This document shows, one piece after another, positions 34,481 through 45,479 of a stretch of 64,000 nucleotides of DNA. Each line of letters starts with the position of its first letter. The stretch's first letter is position 1. Source of the DNA: Struthio camelus. Taxonomy: Eukaryota > Chordata > Aves > Struthioniformes > Struthionidae. The stretch is taken from assembly GCF_040807025.1 (NCBI RefSeq), contig NC_090952.1, positions 28,207,068 through 28,271,067 of the forward strand, given 5' to 3'. The translations under genes were made by a program, and so were the position numbers. A model generated the notes under the pieces. It was not told the origin of the DNA and did no database searches. It worked only from the letters and a program-made list of their open reading frames with translations.

Positions 34481-35079
34481 GGAATCACACTGAAGATCAC
34501 AGAGCAGAGGGAAGCAGTGGCAAATAGCAGAAGAGAAGGGGAGAGACAAATGGCTGTGTCCTGCTCGCCAGCACGAATGGGAGGAGGATGTGCTCACCAT
34601 AGTAATAGCGTGGCAGCAGTAGTCATTGTCTGAAGAGCGAGCTCCCCGCGATCTGGCAACGCGGAGGTGATGGACCAAAGCTGAGAATCCAGGTCAAATC
34701 CAGGGGAACAAGCTGAGTTTGTCTGACAGCGTCTCACTTTTCGATGCGCTGTGCAAAGAGGCAGTGACTTGGAAATCTGAATTTCGGAGGCTGAACTTCA
34801 TCAGTCAGACTACTTCTACCTCATTATGTTTAAAGAGGACTGCATCCCAGCGTCAGAAAGGAGCGCTGCTGGTCTCCCAGCTGGGTTTGAAGCAGATCAA
34901 TACGAATGCTGAGCCATCTAAGAAGCTCTTCCTGAAGCAATAAATATGGGAAGTGTGCTTTCAGTCTCCCTTTTCTGAGGATGAAGGGCACACGATCGAA
35001 GCTGCGGGAGGCGCAGCGTTTAATATTTATCAGAACCAAATGGCAGCGCATCCGGAGGCGCTGCTGAAGAACAGCGAAC
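34481..35079. other. Unassigned non-coding sequence
   Basis: No gene or repeat recognised. Confidence 0.5.
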
Positions 35080-35225
35080 CAGAGTGGTGACCCTGCCGAA
35101 GAGCCCGCTCCCAAAAGCTAACGCCGCCAGGCCGAGAGCGGGATCCGGGCAGGAGCGGCGCTGCGGAGCTCTGGCCGGGCCGGGCCACGCCGTGCACCAG
35201 CCGCGGCGAGGAAGGGCACAGCAGC
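35080..35225. promoter_or_regulatory. CpG-rich island (first of a pair)
   Basis: Dense CpG from about 35085 to 35220 (AACGCCGCC, GAGAGCGGG, GGAGCGGCGC, CCGGGCCGGGCC, AGCCGCGGCGAGG). The minus frame 35020-35421 (133 codons) has no domain. Confidence 0.45.
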
Positions 35226-35554
35226 CAGGGGACACTCTGGTGGCACCCTGGCTCTGTGCCTTGCGCCTTTCTAATGCAGATGCGATGTTGCCTTGGTGAC
35301 AGCGGGACACGTTCAGTCCTGGTGGCTGGGATGGCTCTGGGAGGAGTGGAAGCTCTTGCTCCAAGGCTGCCGCCCCCGACACATCCATGCCTCGTAGCGC
35401 GTTATTCCCAAAGAGAGGCACCTTGCTGTATGCTGTTAGCCCCGGGGCAGGTGTTTGCCTGGTAGCTGCGCACCTTGTTGCGTGGCATCACCCAGCACGA
35501 AGATAATCCCACTCCTTGCAAGGCAGTAACACCTCCAGGGCAAGCAGATGTGCA
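35226..35554. other. Spacer between two CpG-rich islands
   Basis: Mixed sequence without gene, repeat or motif cluster. Confidence 0.45.
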
Positions 35555-35685
35555 TCCGACCTCGTTGCGGTGGTCCCCGCGAGGCGCGTGGCTGTCCCGC
35601 GTCGCTGGCCGAGCCGCGCCGCGCCGGGCAGGCAGCCCCTGCCGCCCGTCCTGCCCGGCGCTCCGGCCGGCGCTGGGTTGCTGGG
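35555..35685. promoter_or_regulatory. CpG-rich island (second of a pair)
   Basis: Dense CpG (GACCTCGTTGCGG, CCCGCGAGGCGCG, GTCCCGCGTCGC, GAGCCGCGCCGCGCCGGG, GCGCTCCGGCCGGCG). Several frames are open on both strands without domains, as expected from composition. Confidence 0.45.
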
Positions 35686-35789
35686 CAGTCCCACTGCCTG
35701 GGCAGTTTAAGCCTGATCACTGTATTCTTGCAGCTGGCAATATTCAGATGCCCCTACATCCTGCAGACCCTCTGAAGCCATCTCTGTCC

Positions 35790-36130
35790 CGAGTTAAAGA
35801 GCTAAGCTCAAACAATAAGGGTAATGGACAGGAAATTAGAGATAAGTAGGTGGTTTGACAGGATTAGGGATAAGCAAAAGAAACATAATTATGTGATAGC
35901 TGCTATCGGACAAGGGCTCCTACGAAAGAGAATGTAAATGACCTAAAAAAAGCACTACACCAGATCAAACAGCTACACTTTGCAGATAACAGCCCAAAAA
36001 CACAGGGTATAAATATTTATCACAAATGAATTCTCCAAACACTCCCTACTCGGGATCACATTAACAATAGATGGGATTGAGGATAATAGAGGCTTTTCAC
36101 AATCTTTTCTCTCTTTTTTTTTCCTGGAGC
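35790..36130. promoter_or_regulatory. Candidate conserved enhancer-like block
   Basis: Long AT-leaning block with a MEIS-type TGACAG (35856-35861) abutting GGATTAGGG, then ACATAATTATGTGATAGC, TATAAATATTTATCAC and ATTAACAATAGATGGGATTGAGGATAATAG. No coding potential. The drop from the CpG-rich islands to this AT-rich block within 100 bases is striking. Confidence 0.38.
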
Positions 36131-36639
36131 TTTTATACTTGTACAGCTGTGTGTATGTGTGTGAGAGATAGGAGCGCCTGTCTGTGCGTGTGTGCCCGTG
36201 TTCATGCTGGAGGAGGGGATCGTCGGCTGGTGCCAACGTTGCTCAGCCTCGATTCATTCTTCTGCCGCTTCAGTGGCTCAGGGCAAGTCAGAGAAAATAC
36301 GAAATCCCCCAGGCTTCTGTCCAGACCTCATTCGACACCTACATCCTAGGCTCTGTCTAAGATGGACCAAAATGCTCAGGTTCAGTTTCGCGCTGGTGGT
36401 GGGTGGCAAGGTGGGTGCAAAGGCACGGTGATCCTCGACCAAGCTCCTGGGGTGGGAGCCCAGCTGCAGCAGAGGGGGAAGCTTTCCAGCCCAAAACACT
36501 AGCTGAAACTTGGACGATTCCTGTTGCTTCTACCTCTGTGAGGAGGGAGGGGGAAATTAATTAATGGTGGGCATGTTCCTGTACAATCGTTGGGAAGCCT
36601 CTGCCTTGAATGAGAGCAAGGCTGGGCCCTTTAATGTCT
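36131..36639. other. Unassigned sequence with TG-rich patch
   Basis: A TGTG-rich patch lies at 36148-36205. GGCAAG followed by GTGGGT near 36407 resembles a splice donor, but no acceptor or domain supports it. AATTAATTAATGG occurs at about 36555. Confidence 0.45.
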
Positions 36640-36700
36640 ACAAAGCACTTTGAAGATGTAAAGCTCTTTTGCATGTAAGTGCTAAGTGTGATTTTGACCT
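36640..36700. mobile_element. Possible ancient SINE tail
   Basis: ACAAAGCACTTTGAAGATGT, then AAAGCTCTTTTGCATG and TAAGTGCTAAGTGTG, resemble the repeated AAAGCACTTTGAGAT...GTGCTAAGTATTA tail found in old sauropsid repeats. Match from memory. It could be exapted or coincidental. Confidence 0.28.
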
Positions 36701-36859
36701 TAAATTAACCTGAAACCTCTGTCTGTCGGAGGGAAGGCAGTCCCTCCTACTCTGGTCCCCCGTGCAGCTCTCTGTCCCTTTGCGCTGGCAAATGACTGTC
36801 TCTCACTTGTTCAGCAGGACGGCTGCCAACAGAAAACTGCCCCTTTCGGAGAGCCATCC

Positions 36860-37090
36860 CACTCTTCTTTATGGTTTATTTTGGTTGTTGTTATTTATTT
36901 AACAAGCGGGAACACAAAGCCTCCATAACCTGGGCTTGCAAATTACTGAAGCCCAGGAAATGAAAACTCCACAGCAGCATTAATTGGAGGGCTTTTTAAT
37001 TAAAATCAGCTTGTTTCCCGATCAAAGATTAAAGGAAGGAAGAAAGCTGAAAGAAAAAATAATAATAAAACAATTCCCTCTCTGCCCCTC
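36860..37090. promoter_or_regulatory. Candidate conserved enhancer-like block
   Basis: Contains TTATGGTTTATTTTGG and GTTATTTATTTAACAAG, then GCATTAATTGGAGGG directly before a perfect 12-base palindrome TTTTAATTAAAA (36994-37005), then GATCAAAGATTAAAGG (TCF/LEF-like ATCAAAG). Homeodomain and TCF words together suggest a developmental enhancer. Conservation is untested. Confidence 0.4.
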
Positions 37091-37244
37091 TCTGGCATTC
37101 ATGAGGTGCGGGCTGAGCGCCATGCGTCATCCCTGCTGCTTCGCTCTGATACCTTTTGATTTTTTTTTTCCAAATGTCTTTTTCATCTCCTGTTTCTACC
37201 TGACTTTGTCTTCATCTGCTTCTTTTCCATCTGTCTGGGGCCTT

Positions 37245-37620
37245 GGAAAGGTGCCCGCAGAGGCAGCCTTTGGGATCCTGCTTTGCCCTTTGCCGGGGCG
37301 CCGTGGGGACCTGCCCGTGCAGGGAGACGGGGCAGGCGCCCGGGAGCAGGAGTACGAAACATGTTGCAGAGACGAGCCTGGTGTTTCTTACTGTGGCCCT
37401 TGTTAGTTAAATGCACTAAGCAGGTAACAGCGTTGCCTTCTACCGAAACCTACAGGCAGCTCGGCGTTCCTGTCTCTCCAGGTGTCTCCTCTGTCTTTCG
37501 TCCAGCGGGAGGAGCTGGAGAAGCTCCAGCCAGCAGCCCCACCAGGAGCTTGGGTGTGCGCCCGCACGGCGCCAGCGTGTCCTGTGCCCTGGCCCCCGCA
37601 GGCGCTCCTGATTTCCAAAA
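37245..37620. promoter_or_regulatory. GC-rich segment with two CpG patches
   Basis: CpG-rich patches at 37250-37360 and 37500-37610 are separated by AT-leaning sequence. Overlapping frames (37283-37657 plus, 37403-37618 minus) have no domain. Island status is borderline. Confidence 0.35.
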
Positions 37621-37679
37621 AACGGCTGTCACAGTGAGCAAAAGGTACCTCAGCTAGTCTGGAGTTAGTCTGTTTGGGA

Positions 37680-38029
37680 CCTTTTCTGGAGAGTTGGATT
37701 CTAGAGAAATTAGTGCTGCCTAAGGTTTAGTTAGTGTGACTAAATGACATTCAATGAGGCTAAACGAAGTGTGTTGCTAATGAAAACATATATTTGTTGC
37801 TTCGGAAAGACTGATGCCCCCAAGGCTGCTGAGAATCACTGAGGAGGAAAAATTAGATGGAAAAATTTGAGTGAAAAAAGGAAATTCTTTAATGAAAATT
37901 TATAATTGACCAAAAATCCAAAATTTCTTAAGTAGATAATGAGGATCATTTGGGTCAGACATTGATCTTTTTTTCAGTGCTGATTGTAACTGAGCACAAA
38001 ATACCCCCCAAAAAACACAGGAACAGGAA
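37680..38029 (+). mobile_element. Possible upstream extension of the CR1 copy
   Basis: AT-rich, A-run-containing sequence leads directly into the recognisable CR1 part. I cannot match it confidently to CR1, so it may be more decayed ORF2 sequence or unrelated flank. Confidence 0.35.
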
Positions 38030-39530
38030 ACAGCCAACAGGAAAGCAAGGGAAATTGATAGCAACTGAGATAGATGAGAGACTTTGAAGTTTAGAAAGTT
38101 GGTAAGGGAAGGTAAAGGCACTGAAGAAAAATCCATAACTGGCTGGGCTATGGACATTAGTAGTGAGAAAAGTTAGGCAAAATAAGTAACCTAGCAATAA
38201 TTGAGACTCATTTCTAGCTAACAGTAGTGACTGTGTTTGTACTGGTACAGGGAGGGGAGAGGTGCTCAATCAGCATTTCTGTGCCATTCCTGAAGGAAGC
38301 AGGGTGATGGGCTGCTGTCATGCAAGGCTGCTGAGGCATCTCATGGTCTGGTAGCAAACACTGAAGATTGTCCTACGTCCTAGAAAATAAATACTTTGAA
38401 ATCTCTTGGCATTAGCCCCAAGAATTCTCCAAGCACTGGCAGAAAACTCCTGTGCTCGGAGGAGGGCTTGTTTCTAATTGCCCTGGAGTACCTGAGAAAT
38501 AGCAGAGACCTGGAAGAGCACTAAGGCTCTGTCTGTCTTCAGAAGGAGCAAAAGGGATGACCCGGCTTCAGCACAAGACTGGAAAAAACATGATACCGAA
38601 TTGAATTGAGGAAGAATTAGTGTCAGTCAGCATGGCTTTCTGGAAATAGATCTTGCCAAACAAACCTGATTTCATTCTATAATGAGATTATACTTTTGGT
38701 TGTAAAGATAGCTGTGTAGATGTAATATACTTAGACTTCTGGAAGGCACTTTGCTTAGTATGGCACGGCATTCTGATTAAACAGTTAGCACCCTGAATAA
38801 AGCACTTAGTCAATGGTCAATTATTTCCAAGTGAGGGGGTGAAGGCAGAGATCCTTTTGGAGATCTCCTCTTCACCTGTTGCTATCACATGCCCTTATAT
38901 TGCAAAGGTGGATATCTCGGATTGGAGCTTGTACCTTGGCAAACAGCGACTCCGGAAGGAGCCTATGGAAAAGCAGCTGGGAATCTTCCCATGAAGCTGT
39001 CCTTCGTACAAATGGGGCAAAGCAAGAACTCTGAACACGAGGGCCACAGAGGCTGCTATGGCATGAAGGACGGCTGAGGGTGGACAGCAGAATGGTGAGC
39101 AAGGACAGCAGGGTGCACCAGCCATCTGGACGAGGCGTTTGCATGAGACTGACCCTGAGTGCTTCCTCCAGTTCTGTTGCCCGTGTTTTTAAAAATCATT
39201 GAAAAATGGAAGGGGTCCAGAAAAAAGCCCCAGAAATGGCTGACAAAAAATACTTCTATTGTACATTACGTATTAGTGTATAAGCATAGGTTTAGGGAGA
39301 TTAGAGAGGATACCAGAAGTCTATTTGTCTATTGGATAAAAGCATAACAGAAAGTAATGAGTAGAAGCTGAGACTGGACAAAGTCATACTGAAAATAATG
39401 GTGTAGGAGATTCCCTATTGGAAGAAGGAAGGTGCATTCTCCATCTCTTAGTGTTTGCTTCTCAACTGCGGGTGTCTTTCTAGAGATGTTTTCCCCAAAC
39501 ACGTACTAGGTACAGTACCCAGTAACACAT
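38030..39530 (+). mobile_element. Degenerate CR1 non-LTR retrotransposon (ORF2 RT part to 3' end)
   Basis: Several separated blocks match, in order, the turtle/crocodile-type CR1 sequence I know. 38036-38160 is the pre-RT part. 38490-38575 includes the GGATGACCCGG word. 38620-38800 is the reverse-transcriptase core. 39195-39240 is the GGTCCAGAAAA part downstream of the RT. 39455-39530 is the 3' part with GGTGTCTTTCTAGA and CCAAACAC. In the RT core, 38716-38739 still reads VDVIYLDF, which keeps the first catalytic Asp of motif A. The usual SKAFD continuation is changed and stops interrupt the frame, so the copy is dead. About 38800-39190 is shorter than expected, which points to an internal deletion. 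The very 3' tail is lost. It is the clearest evidence for a bird or reptile source. Confidence 0.85.
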
Positions 39531-40209
39531 AAAGGCTGCTAAAACAGGCAATGAAGCAGGCAGTCCAAGAGAGAGCATCCCCCTTCATTGCTGCACTGGC
39601 AGAAGGGCAGCACCAACACGGAGATGGCGGCATGATCCTGACCAGGACAGGAAGCAACGCCAAGAGAGATGCCACCAGATCTCAGCAGGGCTCAGCTGCC
39701 TCCCAGCATGGCCCCGTCCCACAGGCCTGCTGGGACCCCCTCTCCAGCCATGACTGGCTCAGTGCTCCCCATCCCACTGTCCTCCAGGGCGCACTGGACA
39801 TGCCTGGCTCCTGGGATTCAGGCAACCTTCGACAGGCAGCTCTGAAAGCTGGGAAAGATGGGTCATCCTCAGAATAGACTGTCTTAAGGTCACCTTTGGC
39901 TCTCAGACCTCTATTTAAAGATGCAAGAGCTTCATTTAATGCTGAACACAGGACACCCCAGGGGTGCATTCACATGCCCTTCAGTTCAGATCTCTCTTCT
40001 GGAGATGCTGCTGCAAATCTCCAAGGAAAAGTCTGGACCAGTAGCCCTTCTCCAGAACCAGGCAATGGGGGCCGGGAGATCCTGGCCCCAGAAAGCCAGG
40101 GCTTAACTCTGCTCCCAGACATGAGCAGCAAGGAGGCAGACCCTGTGTCCTGCGTTCAGTGAGGAAGGGACAGAGTGGTGGGGAGATGAGGATTTCTTAC
40201 TGACTTCTG
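39531..40209. other. Unassigned sequence after the CR1 copy
   Basis: GC-leaning mixed sequence. Frames 39551-39877 (plus), 39682-39969 (minus) and 39896-40162 (plus) are about 90-110 codons and lack domains. No repeat was recognised. Confidence 0.5.
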
Positions 40210-40700
40210 GGAACTGGAGCTCTTGTCTGTGTCAAGGATATTATTTATGCTCACGAGATGCAGACTGATTATGAGAAACATATTGATTGAGGTTTCACAG
40301 CTACTGAACACAGTAGATATGTATCAGTTACACCACAGCCCAAACCTGTATCAATGTGTTTCTAATAATCAGCTGGCATCTCATTAACATAAATAACTGT
40401 CTTATCCCATTTGGGAGAGCGGCTCCGTGGCTTGCTAACTGCACATTACTGAAATGCCAATTGCTTATTAGAACAATCTTTCTGCAGGTCTAACTCCCAG
40501 GGAATGGTGGCGTAATAAGACATCACTTGTTACATAGTTGTTAGACCTTGGTAAATATGTTTCTAATCAGCAATTAGTACTCAATTAACACAATGAAAAT
40601 ATCATTTTCAGTCTAAATGAAGCTTTTACAGAAATCTGGAAAGAAAAGTGAGAAGATGCAAGTAAACAAAGCTTGGATTACGAGCTAAAATCAAAAAGAC
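40210..40700. promoter_or_regulatory. Candidate conserved enhancer-like block
   Basis: A 490-base AT-rich, repeat-free block with ATATTGATTGAGG (PBX/HOX-like), CTCATTAACATAAATAAC, CCAATTGCTTATTAGAACAATC (homeodomain plus SOX), TTTCTAATCAGCAATTAG and CAATTAACACAATG. Almost no open frame. Length and motif density make it a good candidate. Function is inferred. Confidence 0.42.
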
Positions 40701-41399
40701 GCATATGGAAGAACAGCTCAAGTGCTCACTCGATGCTTAGGACAAATTTTCATGTCATGTCAATATAGCTCCAGGAAAAATGGTGTTGTTCACTTTGTCA
40801 TAGAGACAAAAGGCCAAAACTGGCCAGGAAACCTTGGTAGCCCATCGCAAAATTGCAGGAGGTAAAGCTGGGACTGACTTGCGGGCTAAGCCTTGCCAAG
40901 AGCCATCCCTTCATGACCCTGCCCGTATAGTCTCCCTGTTTACTACTGGGAGTCTAAAAGTGGGACCAGGTGTCATTCACATGTGCTCAGGAAGGTGGAA
41001 GAAAAGATGCTCCACTTCAAAATAAATGGTGCGTTTCAGTTTTCCTCCAGTGGAAATTTCTTTGCTGATGCTGCCATTCCTGCCTTCCCTCCATCAACGC
41101 GTTTTTGTTGGATGCCGCTCTAATTTTCCCTTGTTTCGGTAAGTTCTCCTTCACTCACTCCTTCCCGTTTTTGTAGTGATGGACACCATCAGAACAGGGT
41201 GGAGAGAGGAGCGGCAGGTTGCGTGCCACAGAGCAAGGCGGGCTTGTGCCAAGAAGGAAGCAGGCAGAGCCCCCGTGTCCAGTGGCACCCTGCCAACCCC
41301 GGACCCAAACTGCAGGGTGCTCCAGCGTCGCCCCGACAGAGGTGTGAACGAGACTGCCCGCGTGCAGGCAGCCAGCACAGCATTAGTATGCTTGCAGGT
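40701..41399. other. Unassigned non-coding sequence
   Basis: Overlapping frames on both strands at 41151-41556 are 64-126 codons without domains. No repeat was recognised. Confidence 0.5.
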
Positions 41400-41660
41400 G
41401 TACGGATTCAGGGCTTTAATCTCCTCCTCGATGTGTTTGTCCTTTCATTTCTCAAGTGGTTCAGCGAGAACCTTGGCTCAACGCGGATCGTTAATGCAGA
41501 GCAAACAATGGGGCTCTTTAGGTCCTTTTCAGATAATCACCATTGATCCAGGCTGACCTTTCTGTGCCTCTCCTAATCCTGAAATCTGGATTCCGATTTG
41601 CATTAAGCCACCTCCGAGGGAAGGTATCAGAAGAGATAAACCGTCACTCCTGCTCGAGAG
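41400..41660. promoter_or_regulatory. Candidate enhancer-like block with a perfect octamer
   Basis: Contains CGGATCGTTAATGC, GAGCAAACAATGGGG (SOX), TCAGATAATCACCATTGATCC and a perfect POU octamer ATTTGCAT (41596-41603) followed by TAAGCC. The octamer plus a nearby SOX word is typical of SOXB/POU enhancers, although they are about 85 bases apart here. Confidence 0.4.
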
Positions 41661-42369
41661 CTGGACCACCCGCCTGTGCCGGGGACGGGATGCAAACGCT
41701 GGCAGGGGGTTAGGGATAGCAGTACCCTCTTTCAGAGATAGCCCCTCTCACACAGCTGCTAACGATGGACACGCCACAGCTGCAGGGCAATGAGACTCCT
41801 GCCCTTGCTCCTTGCTGCTCAGGCTGGACCGAGGCCCAGTTCGATGGGAGAAGAGTGGAGAGTCCTGGGGGCACCTGCATGTCAAGAAGGGGCTGGATCC
41901 CGAGGTCGCTGCGACTGGAGGAGCAGCAGTGAGGCTGGGGGTCAGCCTGGAGGACGAGTGGTGTCCCTGTCCCTGCAGGGTAAGATCTGCTCACCTCGGC
42001 CCTCACCCCAGCACCCCAGGCTCTTCCGAAATGTCTCCTGTGGCAGGGACCCCATCCCCCCACCCAGGCTGCCTGTCCCTGTAGTCCTCCGAGCTTAGAG
42101 CCGAACGCTCTCCCTCGACCTCAGCACCACTTGAGACCAGTCGCAGATGTCTCATGATCTCCTGGCTTTAGTCCCATGGATTCACCCTTACATGGGACAC
42201 AATCGCCCTGTCTCCAGGCATGTTGAGCCTCCCTGGAGCATGTTCCCTCTCTCCGCACAGCTGGATGGGAAGTGCCAGCATGGAGCTGCTGCCTCCTGCC
42301 CCTGGATACCAGCCATAGCTTTTCCTCTCCTTCCCGAGCCAGCCAGGCTCCTGCCAGCCACTGGCAGGT
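41661..42369. other. Unassigned GC-leaning sequence
   Basis: Frames on both strands (41710-42063 minus, 41790-42098 plus, 42121-42438 minus) overlap and lack domains. CTGCAGG followed by GTAAGA near 41978 imitates a splice donor on the plus strand, with no other exon evidence. Confidence 0.5.
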
Positions 42370-42700
42370 ATATTTGAAGGAGTTTCTAGATCGGAATGTG
42401 TTAGATAGAGCTTGACAGCGTTTTTTCCCCAATACCAAATTTGCTAAGAAATATAGCTGTGACTCAAGGAGAGAAATAAAACCGCTTGTGAACGCAGGCT
42501 AAGTTCCAATAGCTCTTATCCTGTTGGAAATGGCAGACGTGTTCAAATAATCAAAATGTTTTGAAATGGAATACTGTAACTTTTTTTCCTGTGTTAAATC
42601 ACAGGTTTTATTTCAAATAAATGGCCCAGATTTTGAAAAGGAGAAAGAGTAAAATGATCTGATCAGTAAACAAAATGTATGGTTTCATGCACAAACAGGA
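42370..42700. promoter_or_regulatory. Candidate conserved enhancer-like block
   Basis: AT-rich with a perfect AP-1 site TGACTCA (42460-42466), GTTCAAATAATCAAAATG, GTTAAATCACAGGTTTTATTTCAAATAAATGG and GATCAGTAAACAAAATG (forkhead-like GTAAACA). No coding potential. Confidence 0.36.
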
Positions 42701-45479
42701 CATTGGGGGTGCGCGTGGAGGGGCTGGTCTGTGTCCTCCTGGAATAAATACATACATTAAGGCCTAGATCAGCTGCCTGGGCCTGGGCTGACCCAGATCT
42801 AACATCTGCCCAGCAGTACTGACCGCAGGAAGCGGGGTTGAGCCCGCTCAGGGGTGCACAGTCCTGAACCGGGAGCGGAGGAGCCGTACCCTCACTAACT
42901 GCGGGCAGCGCAGGCTGTGCCCTCTGCTTTCTCCGGAGTTTGGCCCCGTCCGAGAGGTCCTATTTGAAACCCCTGGGGGAGGGGATTATTGCACAGGCTC
43001 CCACACTTCACTATTTGCTATATTCTTAAGCTTAAATTCTTTCGCTCTCTTAAGGGATGTCCAGGAGGGATGGGAGTGAGGGAAAGGGATGGGAGGGCAT
43101 CACAGCTAGAGGCATGTGCCCTCCTATGCCACCGCCTCGCCCTCGCTCGCGTTGGGACGGCAGCGCTAGCACGCCTGGTGCCCCCCTCCCTGCCGCGCTC
43201 CAAATTACAAAGCCCAGCTTGTAACACGTCCATCCGTCCCCCTGCACACCCCTCTTCTGCCGAGTTTCGGCGCCCGCCCTGGGGCCAGGCTCCCTGAGCC
43301 AGTAGCTGCCGTGTTAGTCTCAGAAGAAGGGTTGCCTCGTCTTTATTGGGATAGCTTTTCCCCGCACTTAGTTCTTCTGAGTGCAAAGGGCGGATGAGCC
43401 CCCTTTTGCACAAGGGATTTGAAACTATCTGAATATTGAACAACCGCAGCTCACGGCTCAGCTGAAGAATGAGAGTCCTCCCAGGAACGGTGAGCCAGGC
43501 TCAAGATAGCTTCTCCCAGGTCTTGCTCCATGGTGCTCTCTGCCTATGGCATAAAACTGTGAGTAAATAATTTAGTGGCAGAGTTATTTCACCTTTTCTG
43601 AGAAGCCGCCTGCGTCTGCCCTGCGTGGAGAGCACCGCGCCCTGGCGAGCAGCGGGGAGGACCGGGTGGCTGGGGCTGCACGCCCAGCCTGTTGCCAGGC
43701 TGTCAGCCTTCCTCGCAGCCTCCGTCTTCATCTGACAAGGCTGAAGCAGTGTAAAACCTGATGCAGCATCTCCCTCTTGGACCAGGTTGTTCCTGAGCTA
43801 CCTGGGGCCACCCCACTGCCATCCACACAGCTGCAGGTGACACTGGTGGCCTCCTATCCCTGCTCCGTCCCTGCCGAGGGATGCCCTGAGGCCCTTCACA
43901 GGGAAGCGTTGGCACGCAGATGCGATCGCAGTGTGCCCGCTGGGGCTGAAGCAATCCCCTTACAGCAGGCAGCAGCCAGCCTGCTGCCAAACCAAGCATA
44001 TTTGGCACCACTTTAAAGGCTGAGAGCAGACATTGCCCATCGCTGTGTGCATCAGGGCTGCAGGTGGAGACCTGGGTTCAGGTCCCCGTCCCTGCCCCGT
44101 CCCCTTCTCCTTCCCCACCTGCACAAAGGGCACTCTCCACAGCTGGTGCGAGCAGAAAAGCAGAAGTCCTGACCCACAGCCCTCCTGAATATACTCAAAA
44201 CCCTCCCCATACAGGCCTGAAAAGAAGGTGGCAATCTTAACTAATTGACCTAATTAAGCTCCCAGCTGGTAGGAAGCTGGATTTCACGACAGCTGGGCTC
44301 ACTGCGAGGGAGGTAATAAAAACTTCAGTAAGCACAAGGGGTGTAAAGTGAGCGATGAGGAGTTTAGGCAGCTGAGTGGTGTGTGGGGCCATTGAGACCA
44401 CTAGGGACCCGGCAACGGCTTTCCCCCTTGTCAGGCCTGTCTGCAAGGGGCCTGCTCCCCTCCTTGCCCCCCGATTGCCTCCAGGACCTGGTTTAGTCTC
44501 CTGGCTTGGGCTGAGCACAACATGAGGCAACTTGAACTGTGAAGCCCTTGGATCCTGCTTGCCCGGGTCAGCACAGACCTCATGTTGCTGGAGCATCTGC
44601 TGCCTTGGCCACCCCCCTGCTCAGCACCTGGCTGCTCCCTGGCCCTGCTGCACCCCTCCTGTACCCCCAGCCCATGCCCAGGCCTCTGGCTAAGGGACAG
44701 GCTGTTTTGCTATATTTAAATTCTTTTTAAATTGTTTTTTCTTTCCCAAATCGCTCCCTGCATGTCTCTTTCTCTCTTCTTCCAGCTCTGAAATTTCCAC
44801 AGCCGTGCCTTTATTGGTGTTGCACAGCCCCTGTCGGTGCTTAGCGCTAAAGTGAGTGACTTTAACAGGTAGGATATGCCACCAATTGGATACCTGGTGC
44901 TTGGCTTCACTTGAGTGGAAGGACAGCTGCTTCTCTCAGTCAAATGGTTAGAAACTAGCTTTATTTTTTTTCCTTTTTTTTTTTTTTTCTAAAATTCATC
45001 CCTGATGCACTCCTCTTTCACTTCTGTTTCCCAATGCTCCTGGAAGATGGTTGTGCTCTGACGTGGATGTTGGTTTAACAACCAAAAGCAGCATGACTGG
45101 GCAATGTGTGAATGTGGCCTCTGTGGTTTAGATGCTGGAGTTTTTGTTGGCTCCTGCAGTGCAATGGTGACGCCCAGGATCACGTCTCTGTTGGGTGAGA
45201 TGTGGGTGGGAGAGCTGTGGGAAAAGAGGGTGTTTTGAGTGCTATCTGTGCTAGAGTGCTCTCTGCTTTTCTCAGTCAACAGCTAGGTTTGCTTGAGCTG
45301 CCCCGGCTGGCCGTATTGCATCGTATTGCTGTCCGGCCCGGTTTCTGCGCTGGGCCAGATGTGCCTGTGTGGAAGGGCAGCGGCGTGGGACCAAGGTTTC
45401 TTTTTTTCAGCGTTGTAGGCTGAGGTACCATCCGCCTCCTTAACATGCTACAGTGCAGCAGGAGGTTTGTGCTGTACTT
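42701..45479. other. Unassigned sequence with homopolymer tracts
   Basis: Frames up to 141 codons (43018-43443 minus) have no domain. A T-rich tract with long T runs spans 44962-44990. TTAACTAATTGACCTAATTAAGC at 44237-44260 is a small homeodomain-word cluster. 44137-44155 repeats a 19-mer also present at 32866. No gene is supported. Confidence 0.5.

Noticed and set aside
34073..34678. 201-codon minus-strand frame
   Set aside because: No domain, no splice context, unusual His/Ser/Cys composition, and it overlaps an enhancer-like block.
36192..36431. Open frame ending across a GGCAAG-GTGGGT donor-like word
   Set aside because: No acceptor, no domain, and part of the frame comes from TG-rich sequence.
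44065..44090. B-box-like GGGTTCAGGTCC
   Set aside because: No A-box upstream and no tRNA fold.
44960..44990. Long T tract as a retroposon poly(A) tail (antisense)
   Set aside because: No recognisable retroposed gene or SINE body adjoins it, and no target-site duplication is visible.
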